A stretch of 64,000 nt of DNA from Streptomyces sp. NBC_00193 (GCF_026342735.1 NZ_JAPEMM010000001.1:3782001-3846000), one strand, 5' to 3'. Shown: positions 50,243-59,372, counted from the first letter of the stretch. Numbers and translations: made by a program. Notes: generated by a model from the letters alone, not told the origin.

Positions 50243-52572
50243 GCGCCCACGACGCGGCGACGGTCCCGGTGACGGTCGCGACACCGGTCTCCGAGGGCGC
50301 GGAGCCGTCGGAGTCGGCGGTCCCGCGCGGCATCGGCGCGTCCGTCCCGGCGGCCGACACCCGCGCCAAGACCGAGGGCACCTTCCCCTACGCCGCCGAC
50401 CTGTGGGCCGAGGGCCTCCTCTGGGCCGCCGTGCTGCGCTCCCCGCACGCCCACGCCCGCATCCTGTCCATCGACACCTCCGCCGCCACCGAGATGCCCG
50501 GCGTACGGGCCGTCGTCACGCACGCCGACGTCCCCGGCGCCACCACGCACGGCCGCCGCATCGCCGACCGGCCCGTCTTCGCGCACGACGTGGTCCGCCA
50601 CCACGGCGAGCCCATCGCCGCCGTCGCCGCCGACCACCCGGACACCGCACGCCTCGCGGCCGCCGCGATCGCCGTCGAGTACGAGCTCCTCGACCCGGTC
50701 ACCGACCCCGAACAGGCCTTCGGCGCCCCCGACCTGCACCCCGACGGCAACCTGATCCGGCACATCCCGCTGCGCTACGGCGACCCCGAAGCCACCGGCG
50801 ACGTCGTCGTCGAGGGCCTCTACCGCATCGGCCGCCAGGACCCCGCCCCCATCGGCGCCGAGGCCGGGCTGGCCGTGCCGCGCCCCGACGGAGGCGTGGA
50901 GATCTACACCGCCTCCACCGACCCGCACACCGACCGCGACCTGGCCGCCGCCTGCTTCGGGCTGGAACCGGACCGCGTACGCGTCGTGGTCACCGGGGTC
51001 CCGGGCGCGACGGCCGACCGCGAGGACGCCGCGTTCCAGCTCCCGCTCGGCCTGCTCGCCCTGCGCACCGGCTGCCCGGTGAAGCTGGCCGCCACCCGCG
51101 AGGAGTCCTTCCTCGGCCACCCCCACCGCCACCCGACGCTGCTGCGCTACCGCCACCACGCGGACGCGGACGGCCGGCTGGTCAAGGTCGAGGCCCAGAT
51201 CCTGATGGACGCCGGCGCCTACGCCGACTCCTCGTCGGAGTCCCTGGCCGCGGCGGTGGCCTTCGCCTGCGGCCCGTACGTGGTCCCGCACGCCTTCGTG
51301 GAAGGCTGGGCGGTCCGTACGAACAACCCCCCGTCGGGCCACGTGCGCGGCGAAGGCGCCCTGCAGGTCTGTGCGGCCTACGAGGGCCAGATGGACAAGC
51401 TGGCGGCCGCCCTCGGCATCGACGGCGCCGAGCTTCGCCTGCGCAACGTCCTGGCCACCGGCGACCTGCTCCCGACCGGCCAGACCGTCACCTGCCCCGC
51501 CCCCGTGGCGGAACTCCTGCGCGCGGTCCGCGACCACGAGCTGCCCGCCCTCCCGAAGGACACCCCGGAGGAGGACTGGCTGCTCCCGGGCGGCCTGGAG
51601 GGCGCGGGGGAGCCGGGCGCGGTACGGCGCGGAGTCGGGTACGGGGTCGGCATGGTCCACATGCTCGGCGCCGAGGGCACCGACGAGGTGTCCACGGCCA
51701 CGGTGAAGATCGTCGGCGGTGCGGCGACGGTCATCTGTGCCGCCGTCGACACCGGCCAGGGCTTCTCCACGCTCGCCCGCCAGATCGTCCAGGAGACCCT
51801 GGGCGTCGACGAGGTCGTCACGGCCCCCGTCGACACCGACCAGCCGCCGGCCGGCCCCTCCGCCCACGGCCGCCACACCTGGGTCTCGGGCGGCGCGGTG
51901 GAACGCGCCGCGAAGATGGTCCGTACGCAGCTCCTCCAGCCGATGGCCCACAAACTCGGCATGTCCACCGAGCTCCTCCAGATCGCGGATGGCCGGATCA
52001 CGTCGTACGACGGCGCCTTCTCCACGACGGTCGCGGAGGCGATGGAGGGCAAGGAACTCTGGGCCACGGCCCAGTGCCGCCCGCACCCCACGGAGCCGCT
52101 GGACGGCGACGGCCAGGGCGACGCCTTCGTCGGCCTCGCCTTCTGCGCGATCCGCGCGGTGGTCGACGTGGACATCGAGCTCGGCTCGGTGCGCGTCGTC
52201 GAACTCGCCGTCGCCCAGGACGTGGGCCGCATCCTCAACCCCCGCCAGCTGGAAGCCCGTATCGAAGCGGGCGTCATCCAGGGCGTGGGCGCGGCCCTGA
52301 CGGAAAACCTCCGCACGGCCGCGGGCCTGATCCGCCACCCCGACCTCACGGGCTACGCCCTGCCCACCTCCCTGGACGCCCCGACGGTCCGCATCGTCAA
52401 ACTCGTCGAAGAACGCGACGTGGTGGCCCCCTTCGGCGCGAAGCCGGCGAGCGCGGTCCCAGTGGTCACGGCCCCGGCAGCGGTGGCCTCGGCGGTCCGC
52501 GCGGCCACGGGCCGCCCGGTCAACAGGCTCCCGATCCGGCCATCTGCGGCAGTGGCGGCGCCCAACTCGTAA
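50239..52572 (+). CDS. Molybdopterin-binding large subunit of a xanthine-dehydrogenase-like enzyme, with diverged active site
   Basis: 777 residues. The overall fold is clear: TFPYAADLWAEGLLWAAVLRSPHAHARI at the start, PSGHVRGEGALQVCAAYE, VAQDVGRILNP and IQGVGAAL later. GTG 50239 overlaps the previous stop (GTGA). Two key elements are altered. Where the family has GGGFGGKED, this protein has PGATADRED. Where it has GEIP-TP-AIANAV with the catalytic glutamate, it has SAVPVV-AP-AVASAV, with alanine. It may be inactive, act differently, or bind a different cofactor. The alignment was done by eye, so it needs confirmation. Confidence 0.88.
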   Translation: MSAHDAATVPVTVATPVSEGAEPSESAVPRGIGASVPAADTRAKTEGTFPYAADLWAEGLLWAAVLRSPHAHARILSIDTSAATEMPGVRAVVTHADVPGATTHGRRIADRPVFAHDVVRHHGEPIAAVAADHPDTARLAAAAIAVEYELLDPVTDPEQAFGAPDLHPDGNLIRHIPLRYGDPEATGDVVVEGLYRIGRQDPAPIGAEAGLAVPRPDGGVEIYTASTDPHTDRDLAAACFGLEPDRVRVVVTGVPGATADREDAAFQLPLGLLALRTGCPVKLAATREESFLGHPHRHPTLLRYRHHADADGRLVKVEAQILMDAGAYADSSSESLAAAVAFACGPYVVPHAFVEGWAVRTNNPPSGHVRGEGALQVCAAYEGQMDKLAAALGIDGAELRLRNVLATGDLLPTGQTVTCPAPVAELLRAVRDHELPALPKDTPEEDWLLPGGLEGAGEPGAVRRGVGYGVGMVHMLGAEGTDEVSTATVKIVGGAATVICAAVDTGQGFSTLARQIVQETLGVDEVVTAPVDTDQPPAGPSAHGRHTWVSGGAVERAAKMVRTQLLQPMAHKLGMSTELLQIADGRITSYDGAFSTTVAEAMEGKELWATAQCRPHPTEPLDGDGQGDAFVGLAFCAIRAVVDVDIELGSVRVVELAVAQDVGRILNPRQLEARIEAGVIQGVGAALTENLRTAAGLIRHPDLTGYALPTSLDAPTVRIVKLVEERDVVAPFGAKPASAVPVVTAPAAVASAVRAATGRPVNRLPIRPSAAVAAPNS

Positions 52573-52606
52573 CCTTGTGACCCTGATTGCACCTGCAACC
52601 CGGAAC

Positions 52607-52635
52607 TTGGGCCTGTCGGCCTCTGTCGATAGAGT
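52607..52635 (+). promoter_or_regulatory. Promoter of the T7SS-like cluster
   Basis: TTGGGC (52607-52612) and TAGAGT (52630-52635) are separated by 17 bp, a good vegetative-type promoter. Transcription would start near 52642, leaving an ~80-nt leader before GTG 52723, which has a GGGGAGG ribosome binding site. Confidence 0.6.
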
Positions 52636-52722
52636 GTTTGTGGACACTGGCGACATGCGTGTGTGAATGCCGCGCGAAGCGGGTGTGAACGGGGACGACG
52701 GGGAGTCGGGGAGGCCATCATC

Positions 52723-53223
52723 GTGGCAGTGGACTATGGGCCGGGCGTGTTCGGGCTGGATTACGGCGTGGGCGTGGCCTCGCCGGCGGCTCTGGGCGCG
52801 CTCCAGGTCGAGTACGAATCGCTGACCGACTACAAGAAGCGGGTCGACGGCCTGCTGGAGAAACTGGTCGGCTCCCCGGCGAGCGACAAGAAACTGGCGG
52901 ACGGCACCATCCCGGAGAACTCCCTCGGCGAGGGCTTCGCGGAGGCCAAGCGGCTGTTCACGGCCTACTCGAATGTGCACACGCAGTTGCTTGCGCTGTC
53001 CAAGGGGCTGGCGGACCAGATCGAGGGACTGGGCATCGCGATCCAGACGGCGGGACGAGGCTTCGGGGGCGTGGACGAGGACACGAAGCGGCGGATGCTC
53101 GCGATCAGCAAGCAGGCGAAAGAGAATTACGTCCCGGAACGGGACCCACTCGCAGCCCCGCCGCCGCACAGCTCTGACTCGCAGGGTGCAACTCCCGGTG
53201 CGACGCAGGGCGGTGGCTTCTGA
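52723..53223 (+). CDS. Small helical protein opening a type-VII-secretion-like cluster
   Basis: 166 residues. After a glycine-rich start (VDYGPGVFGLDYG) it is mostly helical with heptad-like stretches (LQVEYESLTDYKKRVDGLLEKL; FAEAKRLFTAYSNVHTQLLALSKGLADQI, in parts). The C-terminal ~20 residues are Pro/Ser/Gly-rich. It has no signal peptide. The helical hairpin form and its neighbours suggest a WXG100/ESAT-6-related partner, but no clear WXG is present. GTG 52723 was chosen for the GGGGAGG upstream. Its TGA overlaps the next ATG by one base. Function unknown. Confidence 0.75.
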   Translation: MAVDYGPGVFGLDYGVGVASPAALGALQVEYESLTDYKKRVDGLLEKLVGSPASDKKLADGTIPENSLGEGFAEAKRLFTAYSNVHTQLLALSKGLADQIEGLGIAIQTAGRGFGGVDEDTKRRMLAISKQAKENYVPERDPLAAPPPHSSDSQGATPGATQGGGF

Positions 53224-54713
53224 TGGCGACGAACTTCGAGAGCCACACGCACCAGCAGCTGCTGGCCATGCTCGCCTCGGCGAACGCGGAGACCCTCAAG
53301 ACGCGCGGCGCCCAGCTGACGGACGCCGCGGCGACCATCAAGGAGATCGGCGAAAGCCTCAAGGACCACCGGGTCACCGGCTGGGAAGGCGAATCGGCGA
53401 CGGCCTTCCAGGACTGGGTCAGCCGCACGGGCAATGCGACGCTGCGCCTGAGCGAGTACAGCGCCGAGGGCGGCAAGCAGCTGACGCAGGCCAGCCAGGT
53501 CGTCATCGAGGTCAAGGCCAATATGCCGACCTACGACGCGGCGGCAGCCGCCAACCTCGAAGCGTCCCGCGAGTACCGCAACGACCCGGACGCGCAGCAG
53601 ATCGGCCAGCAGGCCCACTCGAAGCTGAGCGGCGACCGGCAGCTGGCGATCCAGCAGATGACGAAGCTGGCGCAGGGGTACGAGGCTTCGGCGACTGGCA
53701 TGGAGATGGCGGAGATTCCGACGTTTCCGGCGCCTCCGACGGCGTTCGTGCCGCCGGAGGTCCACGGGTCTGAGGACGTAGCACGTTCCGAAGGCTATGC
53801 CGGAGGGACTGGAGGAGGCGGCTCGTCAGGTGTGCCCACGCCCGTGGGACCCAGCGGTTCATCGCACGACTCCGGATCTGTCGCCGGCCCGCAGCCGTCT
53901 CCGGGCGGTAGCGGCCTTACGCCGACGAGTCCGGCACCGGGCCCCGTTCCGGTGCCCCCGGACCGCAACATTGGCACGGGTCTCGACACCATCGGTCCCA
54001 CGCCGAGTCCGACCCTTCCCCCGGCCCCGGGAGTGCCCGGAGCCCCGGGTCCGGTCGGACCGGGCGGCGGTGGTCCGGGTGTCAACCCTGGTGGGTTCGT
54101 CCCGCCCCTGACGCTGCCGCCGGGCAGTGGCGTCCCGAAGCCGATCGGGGGGATCGGTCCTGGCGGCTTTGGTCCCGGTGGGACCATTCCCGGCCCCGGC
54201 GCGATTGGTGGGAAGGGGGGCGGGCTGGGCGGTGTTGCCGGGCTGCCCCCGCGAGACAGCGGAATCTCTGGCGGTCGGCCCGTGACACCCGGTGGGCCGG
54301 GTGCGAGCATCCCCCGTGGCACGGTTATCGGTGCTGAGGGTGCCCAGGCGGCTGGGCGCGGCATGGGTGGCGGTATGGGTATGGGAGGTGGCGGAGCTCA
54401 CGGCAGTTTCGGCGGGTCCATGGCCGGCCGTCGTCTCGCCACCGAACCGGGCGGTGTCGTTGGTGGAGGCCAGTCGGCTGTGGGTGGTCGCTCAATCGCT
54501 GGTGGGCAGCCGTTCACGCAGGGTGGTTCCGGGTTGGTTCGCGGTGGGTCAGGTGCCGGACCGGCGGGTGGCCCCATGGGCCACGGCGGCGCTGGTGCGC
54601 ATACTCCGGGCCGACGGGGCGATGGCCGGCAGGGTGAGCGCCCTGACTACCTGGCCGAGGACGAAGAGACGTGGCAGGGCGATGCTCGTGTCGTTCCGCC
54701 GGTGATCGACTGA
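53223..54713 (+). CDS. WXG-containing PPE-like protein with a long Gly/Pro-rich tail
   Basis: 496 residues. Residues 1 to ~165 are helical with GWEG at about 54, the turn of a WXG100-like hairpin. From ~165 to ~470 the sequence is Pro/Gly-rich and low-complexity. The C-terminus ends DYLAEDEETW followed by a short PPVID, a tail I recall from other Streptomyces T7SS-associated proteins. It is probably a secreted substrate or chaperone-like protein. Its ATG overlaps the previous stop (TGATG). The gene's 3' half has more T-ending codons than its neighbours. Confidence 0.8.
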   Translation: MATNFESHTHQQLLAMLASANAETLKTRGAQLTDAAATIKEIGESLKDHRVTGWEGESATAFQDWVSRTGNATLRLSEYSAEGGKQLTQASQVVIEVKANMPTYDAAAAANLEASREYRNDPDAQQIGQQAHSKLSGDRQLAIQQMTKLAQGYEASATGMEMAEIPTFPAPPTAFVPPEVHGSEDVARSEGYAGGTGGGGSSGVPTPVGPSGSSHDSGSVAGPQPSPGGSGLTPTSPAPGPVPVPPDRNIGTGLDTIGPTPSPTLPPAPGVPGAPGPVGPGGGGPGVNPGGFVPPLTLPPGSGVPKPIGGIGPGGFGPGGTIPGPGAIGGKGGGLGGVAGLPPRDSGISGGRPVTPGGPGASIPRGTVIGAEGAQAAGRGMGGGMGMGGGGAHGSFGGSMAGRRLATEPGGVVGGGQSAVGGRSIAGGQPFTQGGSGLVRGGSGAGPAGGPMGHGGAGAHTPGRRGDGRQGERPDYLAEDEETWQGDARVVPPVID

Positions 54714-55922
54714 GTGGAGCGGACGTTGCACGGGATGCGTATGCGTAGGGCGACCGCGGCCTTGGCAGGCTTTCTGCTGGCTGGGGTCGCCGCGGCCCCG
54801 GCAAATGCGGAGACTATCCGTTCGCGGCAGTGGCACCTCACTTCGATGAAGGCCGACGAAATCTGGAAGACGAGTAACGGTAAGGGAATCACGGTTGCCG
54901 TCATCGATGGTGGTGTCAACCGCATCCCGGAACTGGAAGGGCAGGTGGTCCCCGGAAAGGACTTCGCTACGACGTACTCCGGAGACGAGAGGACGGACTC
55001 CAACGAGCACGGCACGGCGATTGCTGCCCTGATTGCCGGAACTGGTAAACATCCCAGTGGCGATGGGTCGTTCGGTCTTGCTCCGGGTGCCAAGATTCTC
55101 CCGATCCGCGTGCCGGAAGCTGTTGACGTTAAGAATGCGGCCTGGACTGCGGCGATTCGGTATGCGGCAGACTCGGAAGCGAAGATCATCAACATCTCCC
55201 TGGCTTCATCTGCTGAAGATCCGGCACGCCTTGAGGCCGTCAAGTATGCCCTGTCCAAGGGGAAGTTGATTTTTGCTGGTGTTGGCAATGATGGGGACTC
55301 GACAAACGAGGTCATGTATCCGGCGGCGACGCCGGGTGTGGTGGGTGTCAGCGCTGTTGATTCCGCTGGCAAGGTGACTCCGGAATCACAGCACGGCTCC
55401 CAAGTGGATCTCTCGGCCCCGGGCATCGACATCATCTCGGCATGCTCCGGCAAGACCGGCGTGTGTAAGAGCCACGGCACAAGTGACGCCACCGCACTCG
55501 CCTCTGCCTCGGCAGCGTTGATCTGGTCCGCGCACCCCGACTGGACCAACAACCAGGTGCTCCGGGTTCTCATGAACACCGCCGGCAAGCCCACCGACGG
55601 CGCCGCGCGCAGTGACTTCGTCGGGTACGGCATCGTCCGTCCTCGTATCGCCGTGGCAACCCCCGGCGACCCTGGTCCCGCGGACGTCTACCCGCTCCCC
55701 GACCTCGCCGCAGCCGGCGGAGGGACGGGGACCAAGGCTCCCTCGGCTCCCTCCTCGTCCAGCCCTGAGGGCTCCGCCCCCGCTCCTCAGGCCGATGTGA
55801 AGAAGGACGACGGCGTCGGCGGCAGTCATCTCCCCTATGTCGGGCTCGCGCTCGGTCTCGGTGCCTGTGTGCTCATCGGTGGAGCCGTCACCGCCGTGGT
55901 CGTCCGGCGACGGAGCCGCTGA
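54714..55922 (+). CDS. Mycosin-like S8 subtilisin protease, membrane-anchored
   Basis: 402 residues. Signal peptide in the first ~33 residues (TAALAGFLLAGVAAAPANA). Catalytic Asp in VAVIDGGV (about 61), His in NEHGTAIAALIAG (about 100) and Ser in SHGTSDATALASASA (about 256). A Pro/Ser-rich spacer leads to a C-terminal helix (LALGLGACVLIGGAVTAVVV) and basic RRRSR. This is the layout of the mycosins of type VII secretion. The start may be GTG 54714, directly after the previous stop, or ATG 54735 seven codons later. Codon use in 54900-55420 is unusually T-rich at third positions, a sign of different origin or selection. Confidence 0.9.
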   Translation: MERTLHGMRMRRATAALAGFLLAGVAAAPANAETIRSRQWHLTSMKADEIWKTSNGKGITVAVIDGGVNRIPELEGQVVPGKDFATTYSGDERTDSNEHGTAIAALIAGTGKHPSGDGSFGLAPGAKILPIRVPEAVDVKNAAWTAAIRYAADSEAKIINISLASSAEDPARLEAVKYALSKGKLIFAGVGNDGDSTNEVMYPAATPGVVGVSAVDSAGKVTPESQHGSQVDLSAPGIDIISACSGKTGVCKSHGTSDATALASASAALIWSAHPDWTNNQVLRVLMNTAGKPTDGAARSDFVGYGIVRPRIAVATPGDPGPADVYPLPDLAAAGGGTGTKAPSAPSSSSPEGSAPAPQADVKKDDGVGGSHLPYVGLALGLGACVLIGGAVTAVVVRRRSR

Positions 55923-55970
55923 ACCGGCGGACTCCACCACCAGCAGAGCCAGAAGGAAGGAGGCCGCGCC

Positions 55971-56393
55971 ATGTCGTTCGACGAGGAATGGTCCACGGCC
56001 CGGAGCGCCGCCGCAAACGTCTCCACGCGGCTCAACAGCGTGCCGGCCGCGCCCGGCCCCGGTGGCGGCAGCGCCGATCTGGAGCTGAACCAGGACCACA
56101 TCGGCGAGGTCGGCTCCGAGGCCTACACGCTCCACACCCGGCTCTCCACCGACGGCAAGCACGCCGCCGCCTCCACCGCCGAGGCGGCCGGCGCGCTCAC
56201 GCGCGAGGGCTTCGCCAGCGGCGCGGCCCTGCTCAAGGTCAACACCCGCTGGGAGAGCCAGCTCAAGACCCTGGTCGCCGCCTGCGCGAACATCTCCAAC
56301 GGCCTGAACTACTCCCTCTCCTCGCACAGCAAGGAAGAGCAACAGCTGCACGCCGATTTCACGGCCTCCAAGATCGACGAGCTCCTCAAGTGA
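55971..56393 (+). CDS. WXG100/ESX-like helical protein
   Basis: 140 residues. Small, without signal peptide, mostly helical: TARSAAANVSTRL near the start and KVNTRWESQLKTLVAAC, then SKEEQQLHADFTASKIDELL near the end. No exact WXG appears in the usual turn, but size and form fit the ESAT-6-like proteins encoded near mycosins. The start has a strong GAAGGAGG ribosome binding site. It is followed after 17 bp by the large hypothetical protein, probably its partner. Confidence 0.7.
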   Translation: MSFDEEWSTARSAAANVSTRLNSVPAAPGPGGGSADLELNQDHIGEVGSEAYTLHTRLSTDGKHAAASTAEAAGALTREGFASGAALLKVNTRWESQLKTLVAACANISNGLNYSLSSHSKEEQQLHADFTASKIDELLK

Positions 56394-56409
56394 CGAAGGT
56401 GTCGGGCAC

Positions 56410-58692
56410 GTGCTGACGTACGAGAACGTGATGAACGCGCCCCTGGGCCCGCTCCAGACCGCGATCACCGACTGGGCCGCGATGGTCAAGAAGTTGGACG
56501 AGCTGGCGGAGTCGGCACGCAACGGCATGAAGGTCAAGTCGGACAAGGCCCAGTGGAGCGGCGTCACCGCGGGTGTCGCCCGCTCCCTCGTCGACAAGAC
56601 GGCCAAGGAGTTCGACGACGCGGCCCGGCAGGCCAAGGGCATCCACCTCCTGCTCGCCGACGGGCACGCCACCCTCAAGGCGGTCCAGGAGCAGATCAAG
56701 AAGCTGGTCGCGGACGCCCCGGCCGCCGGGTTCCGCATAGACGAGACCGGGCGGGTGTCGGCCATACCGCTCGCCGACCCGCAGGATCGTTACGCCGCCC
56801 AGCACGACCCGGACTATCAGGAGACCCTCCGCAGGAACCGCGGCCTGTGGCAGGACCGGGTCAACCGGGCCGTGGAGGACGCCCAGGACGCGGACGACTC
56901 CCTCGTGCGCGCGCTGCAGGCCAATGTCACGGACGACAACAACTTCACCGCGCCGAAGTACGAAACCCTCGATGCCGAGCAGGTCGACCGGGCTGCCGAC
57001 CTGATGAAGAAGGTCACCGGTGACGGGGGCACGGCCCGCAATCCCGAGGCGCTGCGCGAGCTGGAGGACCTGCTCGACGACAACCGTGAGGACCCGGAGT
57101 TCGCGACGGGCTTCTACCGGAAGGTCGGCCCCGAGGGCACGCTGGAGATGTACGCCACCATGTCTCTGGACGCCACGAGCCTCGGCGTCCCGGGCAGGGA
57201 CCGTGCGCTGATGGTCGCGAACATTCAGAGCGACATGGGCGCGATGCTCGGCCTGGCCACGCACAAGGACGTGCCGAACCACCTCGACGCCGCGTGGACG
57301 ACCCAGCTGATGAAGGCCGGCCGCAAGGAGATGCAGGTCACCGGCGGTGTGACGACGATCTACGGCTATCAGGCGCTCGGTGCGCTGATACGCGAAGGGA
57401 CGTACGACAAGGAGTTCCTGACCGCGGTCGGCCGCGACATGGTCGCGATGGACCGCAAGGATCCGAAGGCGTGGGAGTACCACACCCCGTACGGCCTGGA
57501 CTCGGTCCTCAACCAGGGCGGGGGCGGCGGCCGGGGCTTCTACCCGCTGACGGGCCTGATGGAGGCGCTGGGCAACAACCCGGATGCGGCGACCGCGTTC
57601 TTCAACGAGCCGGTCCGCGAGGACTCGAACGGCGACGGCATCGTCACCAAGGACGACAAGCCGGTCGGCGGTCAGCACGGCAAGGACCAGGGCATGGTCG
57701 ACTACATGCTCGACAAGAAGCCCTACATGGACAGCTTCGACATCGCGAAGGCGGGTGACCTGCACCCGGCGCAGCAGGCGCTGGGAGACGCGCTGACGGT
57801 GGCGGTCTCCCACCGCAGTCCGGGCGACGAGGACGCCCCGCCGGTCCCGCACACCAAGGAGATGGCGGCCGTCATGGAAAGGGTCGTCGAGAAGATCGGC
57901 GACAAGCCGGAACTGGTCGTGGCGGAGCCCGGCAAGGGTGGACCGCTCAATGGCCTGTCCGGCCACTTCGGGCAGATGGCGGCGGAGTACATGCCGGACC
58001 TCCAGGTCTCGGCGGAGAACGGCAGCCGGACGATCAAGACGAACGGCGAGACGGCCGAGTTCCACAAGGCCGACATGGCGGCCTTCATCGGGGTCGTGGG
58101 CCAGGACCCCGATGCCTACGGGGCGATCACCAACTCGCAGCGGGCGTTCACGACAGCGCTGATCAACGACGTCATCGTGCACCGGAGCGAGTACGAGGAC
58201 GTGGACGCGGCGATCAAGGTCGCCGTGCATCCCGGCGGCCAGATCGCGGGCATCCTCTCCGAGGCCAGAGCCGAGGGAACGTTCGCGGAGAGCGGCCACA
58301 AGGCCGAGGAGTACGTCAAGGGCGTCGAGGACAACGCCAAGTGGATCAACCGCGGCATCAGCGCGGTGGGTGGCAAGTACTTGGAAATGGTGCCGGTGGC
58401 CGGAGACATCGTGGAATGGCTCCAGGAGGACATCACGGAGGGCGTGGTGGAGCGAGCGACGAAGGATCAGGCGGAGAAGAAGGGCGAGGTCGATCACAAG
58501 GCGGTGATCGAGTACACGGACGCAGAAAAGGCGGCCGGCGAGTCTGCGGCCCAGTCGGTGCGCAAAGCCGCGGAAGGTACTGGCATGAGTCAGAGGACCA
58601 TCGACGCCCTTGCCGGTGTGGCATCCACGGAGACGTCCAACGCCCACGCGGTCGGCCGGGGTCACGTCGCGACGTCGAACGGAGGCTCCTGA
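56410..58692 (+). CDS. Large hypothetical protein of the T7SS-like cluster
   Basis: 760 residues, soluble, no signal peptide. The first ~100 residues are helical and WXG-like in outline (KSDKAQWSGVTAGVARSLVDK). The remainder is a mixed domain with aspartate-rich stretches (NSDGDGI-like: EDSNGDGIVTKDDKP near 400, resembling a calcium-binding loop). The C-terminal region has WLQEDITEGVVERATKDQ. It resembles, from memory, Streptomyces DUF6571-type proteins, of unknown function. GTG 56410 follows GAAGGTG. Possibly a secreted effector or structural partner; this is inference. Confidence 0.75.
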   Translation: MLTYENVMNAPLGPLQTAITDWAAMVKKLDELAESARNGMKVKSDKAQWSGVTAGVARSLVDKTAKEFDDAARQAKGIHLLLADGHATLKAVQEQIKKLVADAPAAGFRIDETGRVSAIPLADPQDRYAAQHDPDYQETLRRNRGLWQDRVNRAVEDAQDADDSLVRALQANVTDDNNFTAPKYETLDAEQVDRAADLMKKVTGDGGTARNPEALRELEDLLDDNREDPEFATGFYRKVGPEGTLEMYATMSLDATSLGVPGRDRALMVANIQSDMGAMLGLATHKDVPNHLDAAWTTQLMKAGRKEMQVTGGVTTIYGYQALGALIREGTYDKEFLTAVGRDMVAMDRKDPKAWEYHTPYGLDSVLNQGGGGGRGFYPLTGLMEALGNNPDAATAFFNEPVREDSNGDGIVTKDDKPVGGQHGKDQGMVDYMLDKKPYMDSFDIAKAGDLHPAQQALGDALTVAVSHRSPGDEDAPPVPHTKEMAAVMERVVEKIGDKPELVVAEPGKGGPLNGLSGHFGQMAAEYMPDLQVSAENGSRTIKTNGETAEFHKADMAAFIGVVGQDPDAYGAITNSQRAFTTALINDVIVHRSEYEDVDAAIKVAVHPGGQIAGILSEARAEGTFAESGHKAEEYVKGVEDNAKWINRGISAVGGKYLEMVPVAGDIVEWLQEDITEGVVERATKDQAEKKGEVDHKAVIEYTDAEKAAGESAAQSVRKAAEGTGMSQRTIDALAGVASTETSNAHAVGRGHVATSNGGS

Positions 58693-59240
58693 TGGGCAAC
58701 GCCCGCATCCCGCTCGTGGTCACCGTGGCACTGGTCGCGGTGGCGGCGCTGGCCGGCTGTTCGGAAGAGAAGAAGTCGGCCGCTGCCAAACTGCCGGAAC
58801 GCTCCTGTTTCGGGGTCTTCAGCCGATCCGATCTGGAGCCTCTGGTGGGTCCCGGCGATGAGGTGAAGGACGCCTCGCCGACCGATGTCCGGCTGAACGC
58901 GGAGCGCCGGGGGGCGACGTGCAACATCTACGTGGACGGTCGAGGACGGGTCCTCGTCACGGCCACCCGCCAGCCCTTGGGGCAGAGCTTCTTCTGGCCG
59001 GACACCGGTGAGACCCGGCCTGCGCCGGAGCCGCTCGCACTCGGAGACAAGGGGCGTGTGTGGGACACGGGTGCCACCGTCGCCCTCACCTGCAAGGGAG
59101 CTACGGACTCCTTCGAGCTCGAGCTCGGGATCGGCGGCTCCGTGGAGCACATGAAGCCCGCCGACCGGCGCCCGCTGTTCATCGAGCTCATGAAGAAGTT
59201 CCTGGAAGTCGCCAAAGAGCAGACCCGGTGCGGCGTGTAG
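58692..59240 (+). CDS. Putative lipoprotein at the end of the T7SS-like cluster
   Basis: 182 residues. Lipobox LAGC follows a hydrophobic core (VVTVALVAVAALAGC), so the mature protein would be anchored outside the membrane. Later cysteines (ERSCFGVF, ATCNIYV, LTCKGAT, TRCGV) suggest disulfides. It is the pattern of DUF3558-like lipoproteins, but I cannot assign a family with certainty. The ATG overlaps the previous stop (TGATG), showing operon membership. A long terminator follows. Confidence 0.8.
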   Translation: MGNARIPLVVTVALVAVAALAGCSEEKKSAAAKLPERSCFGVFSRSDLEPLVGPGDEVKDASPTDVRLNAERRGATCNIYVDGRGRVLVTATRQPLGQSFFWPDTGETRPAPEPLALGDKGRVWDTGATVALTCKGATDSFELELGIGGSVEHMKPADRRPLFIELMKKFLEVAKEQTRCGV

Positions 59241-59251
59241 CGCGGACACGG

Positions 59252-59294
59252 CGAAGGCCGCTCGGGGGGAGCGCCTTCCCCTGAGCGGCCTTCG
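59252..59294. terminator. Terminator closing the T7SS-like cluster
   Basis: CGAAGGCCGCTC (59252-59263) pairs perfectly with 59283-59294, and the inner segments 59264-59270 and 59276-59282 continue the stem with G-T pairs to a GCGCC loop, a total of 19 pairs. It also lies just past the 3' end of the minus-strand tRNA gene. Confidence 0.88.
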
Positions 59295-59300
59295 GTCCAG

Positions 59301-59372
59301 AAGCCGTGACCGGAATCGAACCGGCGTAACTCGCTTTGCAGGCGAGTCCCTCAACCACTCGGGCACACGGCT
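59301..59372 (-). tRNA. tRNA-Cys (anticodon GCA)
   Basis: On the minus strand the acceptor stem AGCCGTG (59372-59366) pairs with CACGGCT, and the discriminator is U at 59301, as required for cysteine tRNA. The anticodon arm is CTCGC-CTGCAAA-GCGAG, giving GCA. The T-arm is GCCGG-TTCGATT-CCGGT. CCA is not encoded. Confidence 0.93.
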
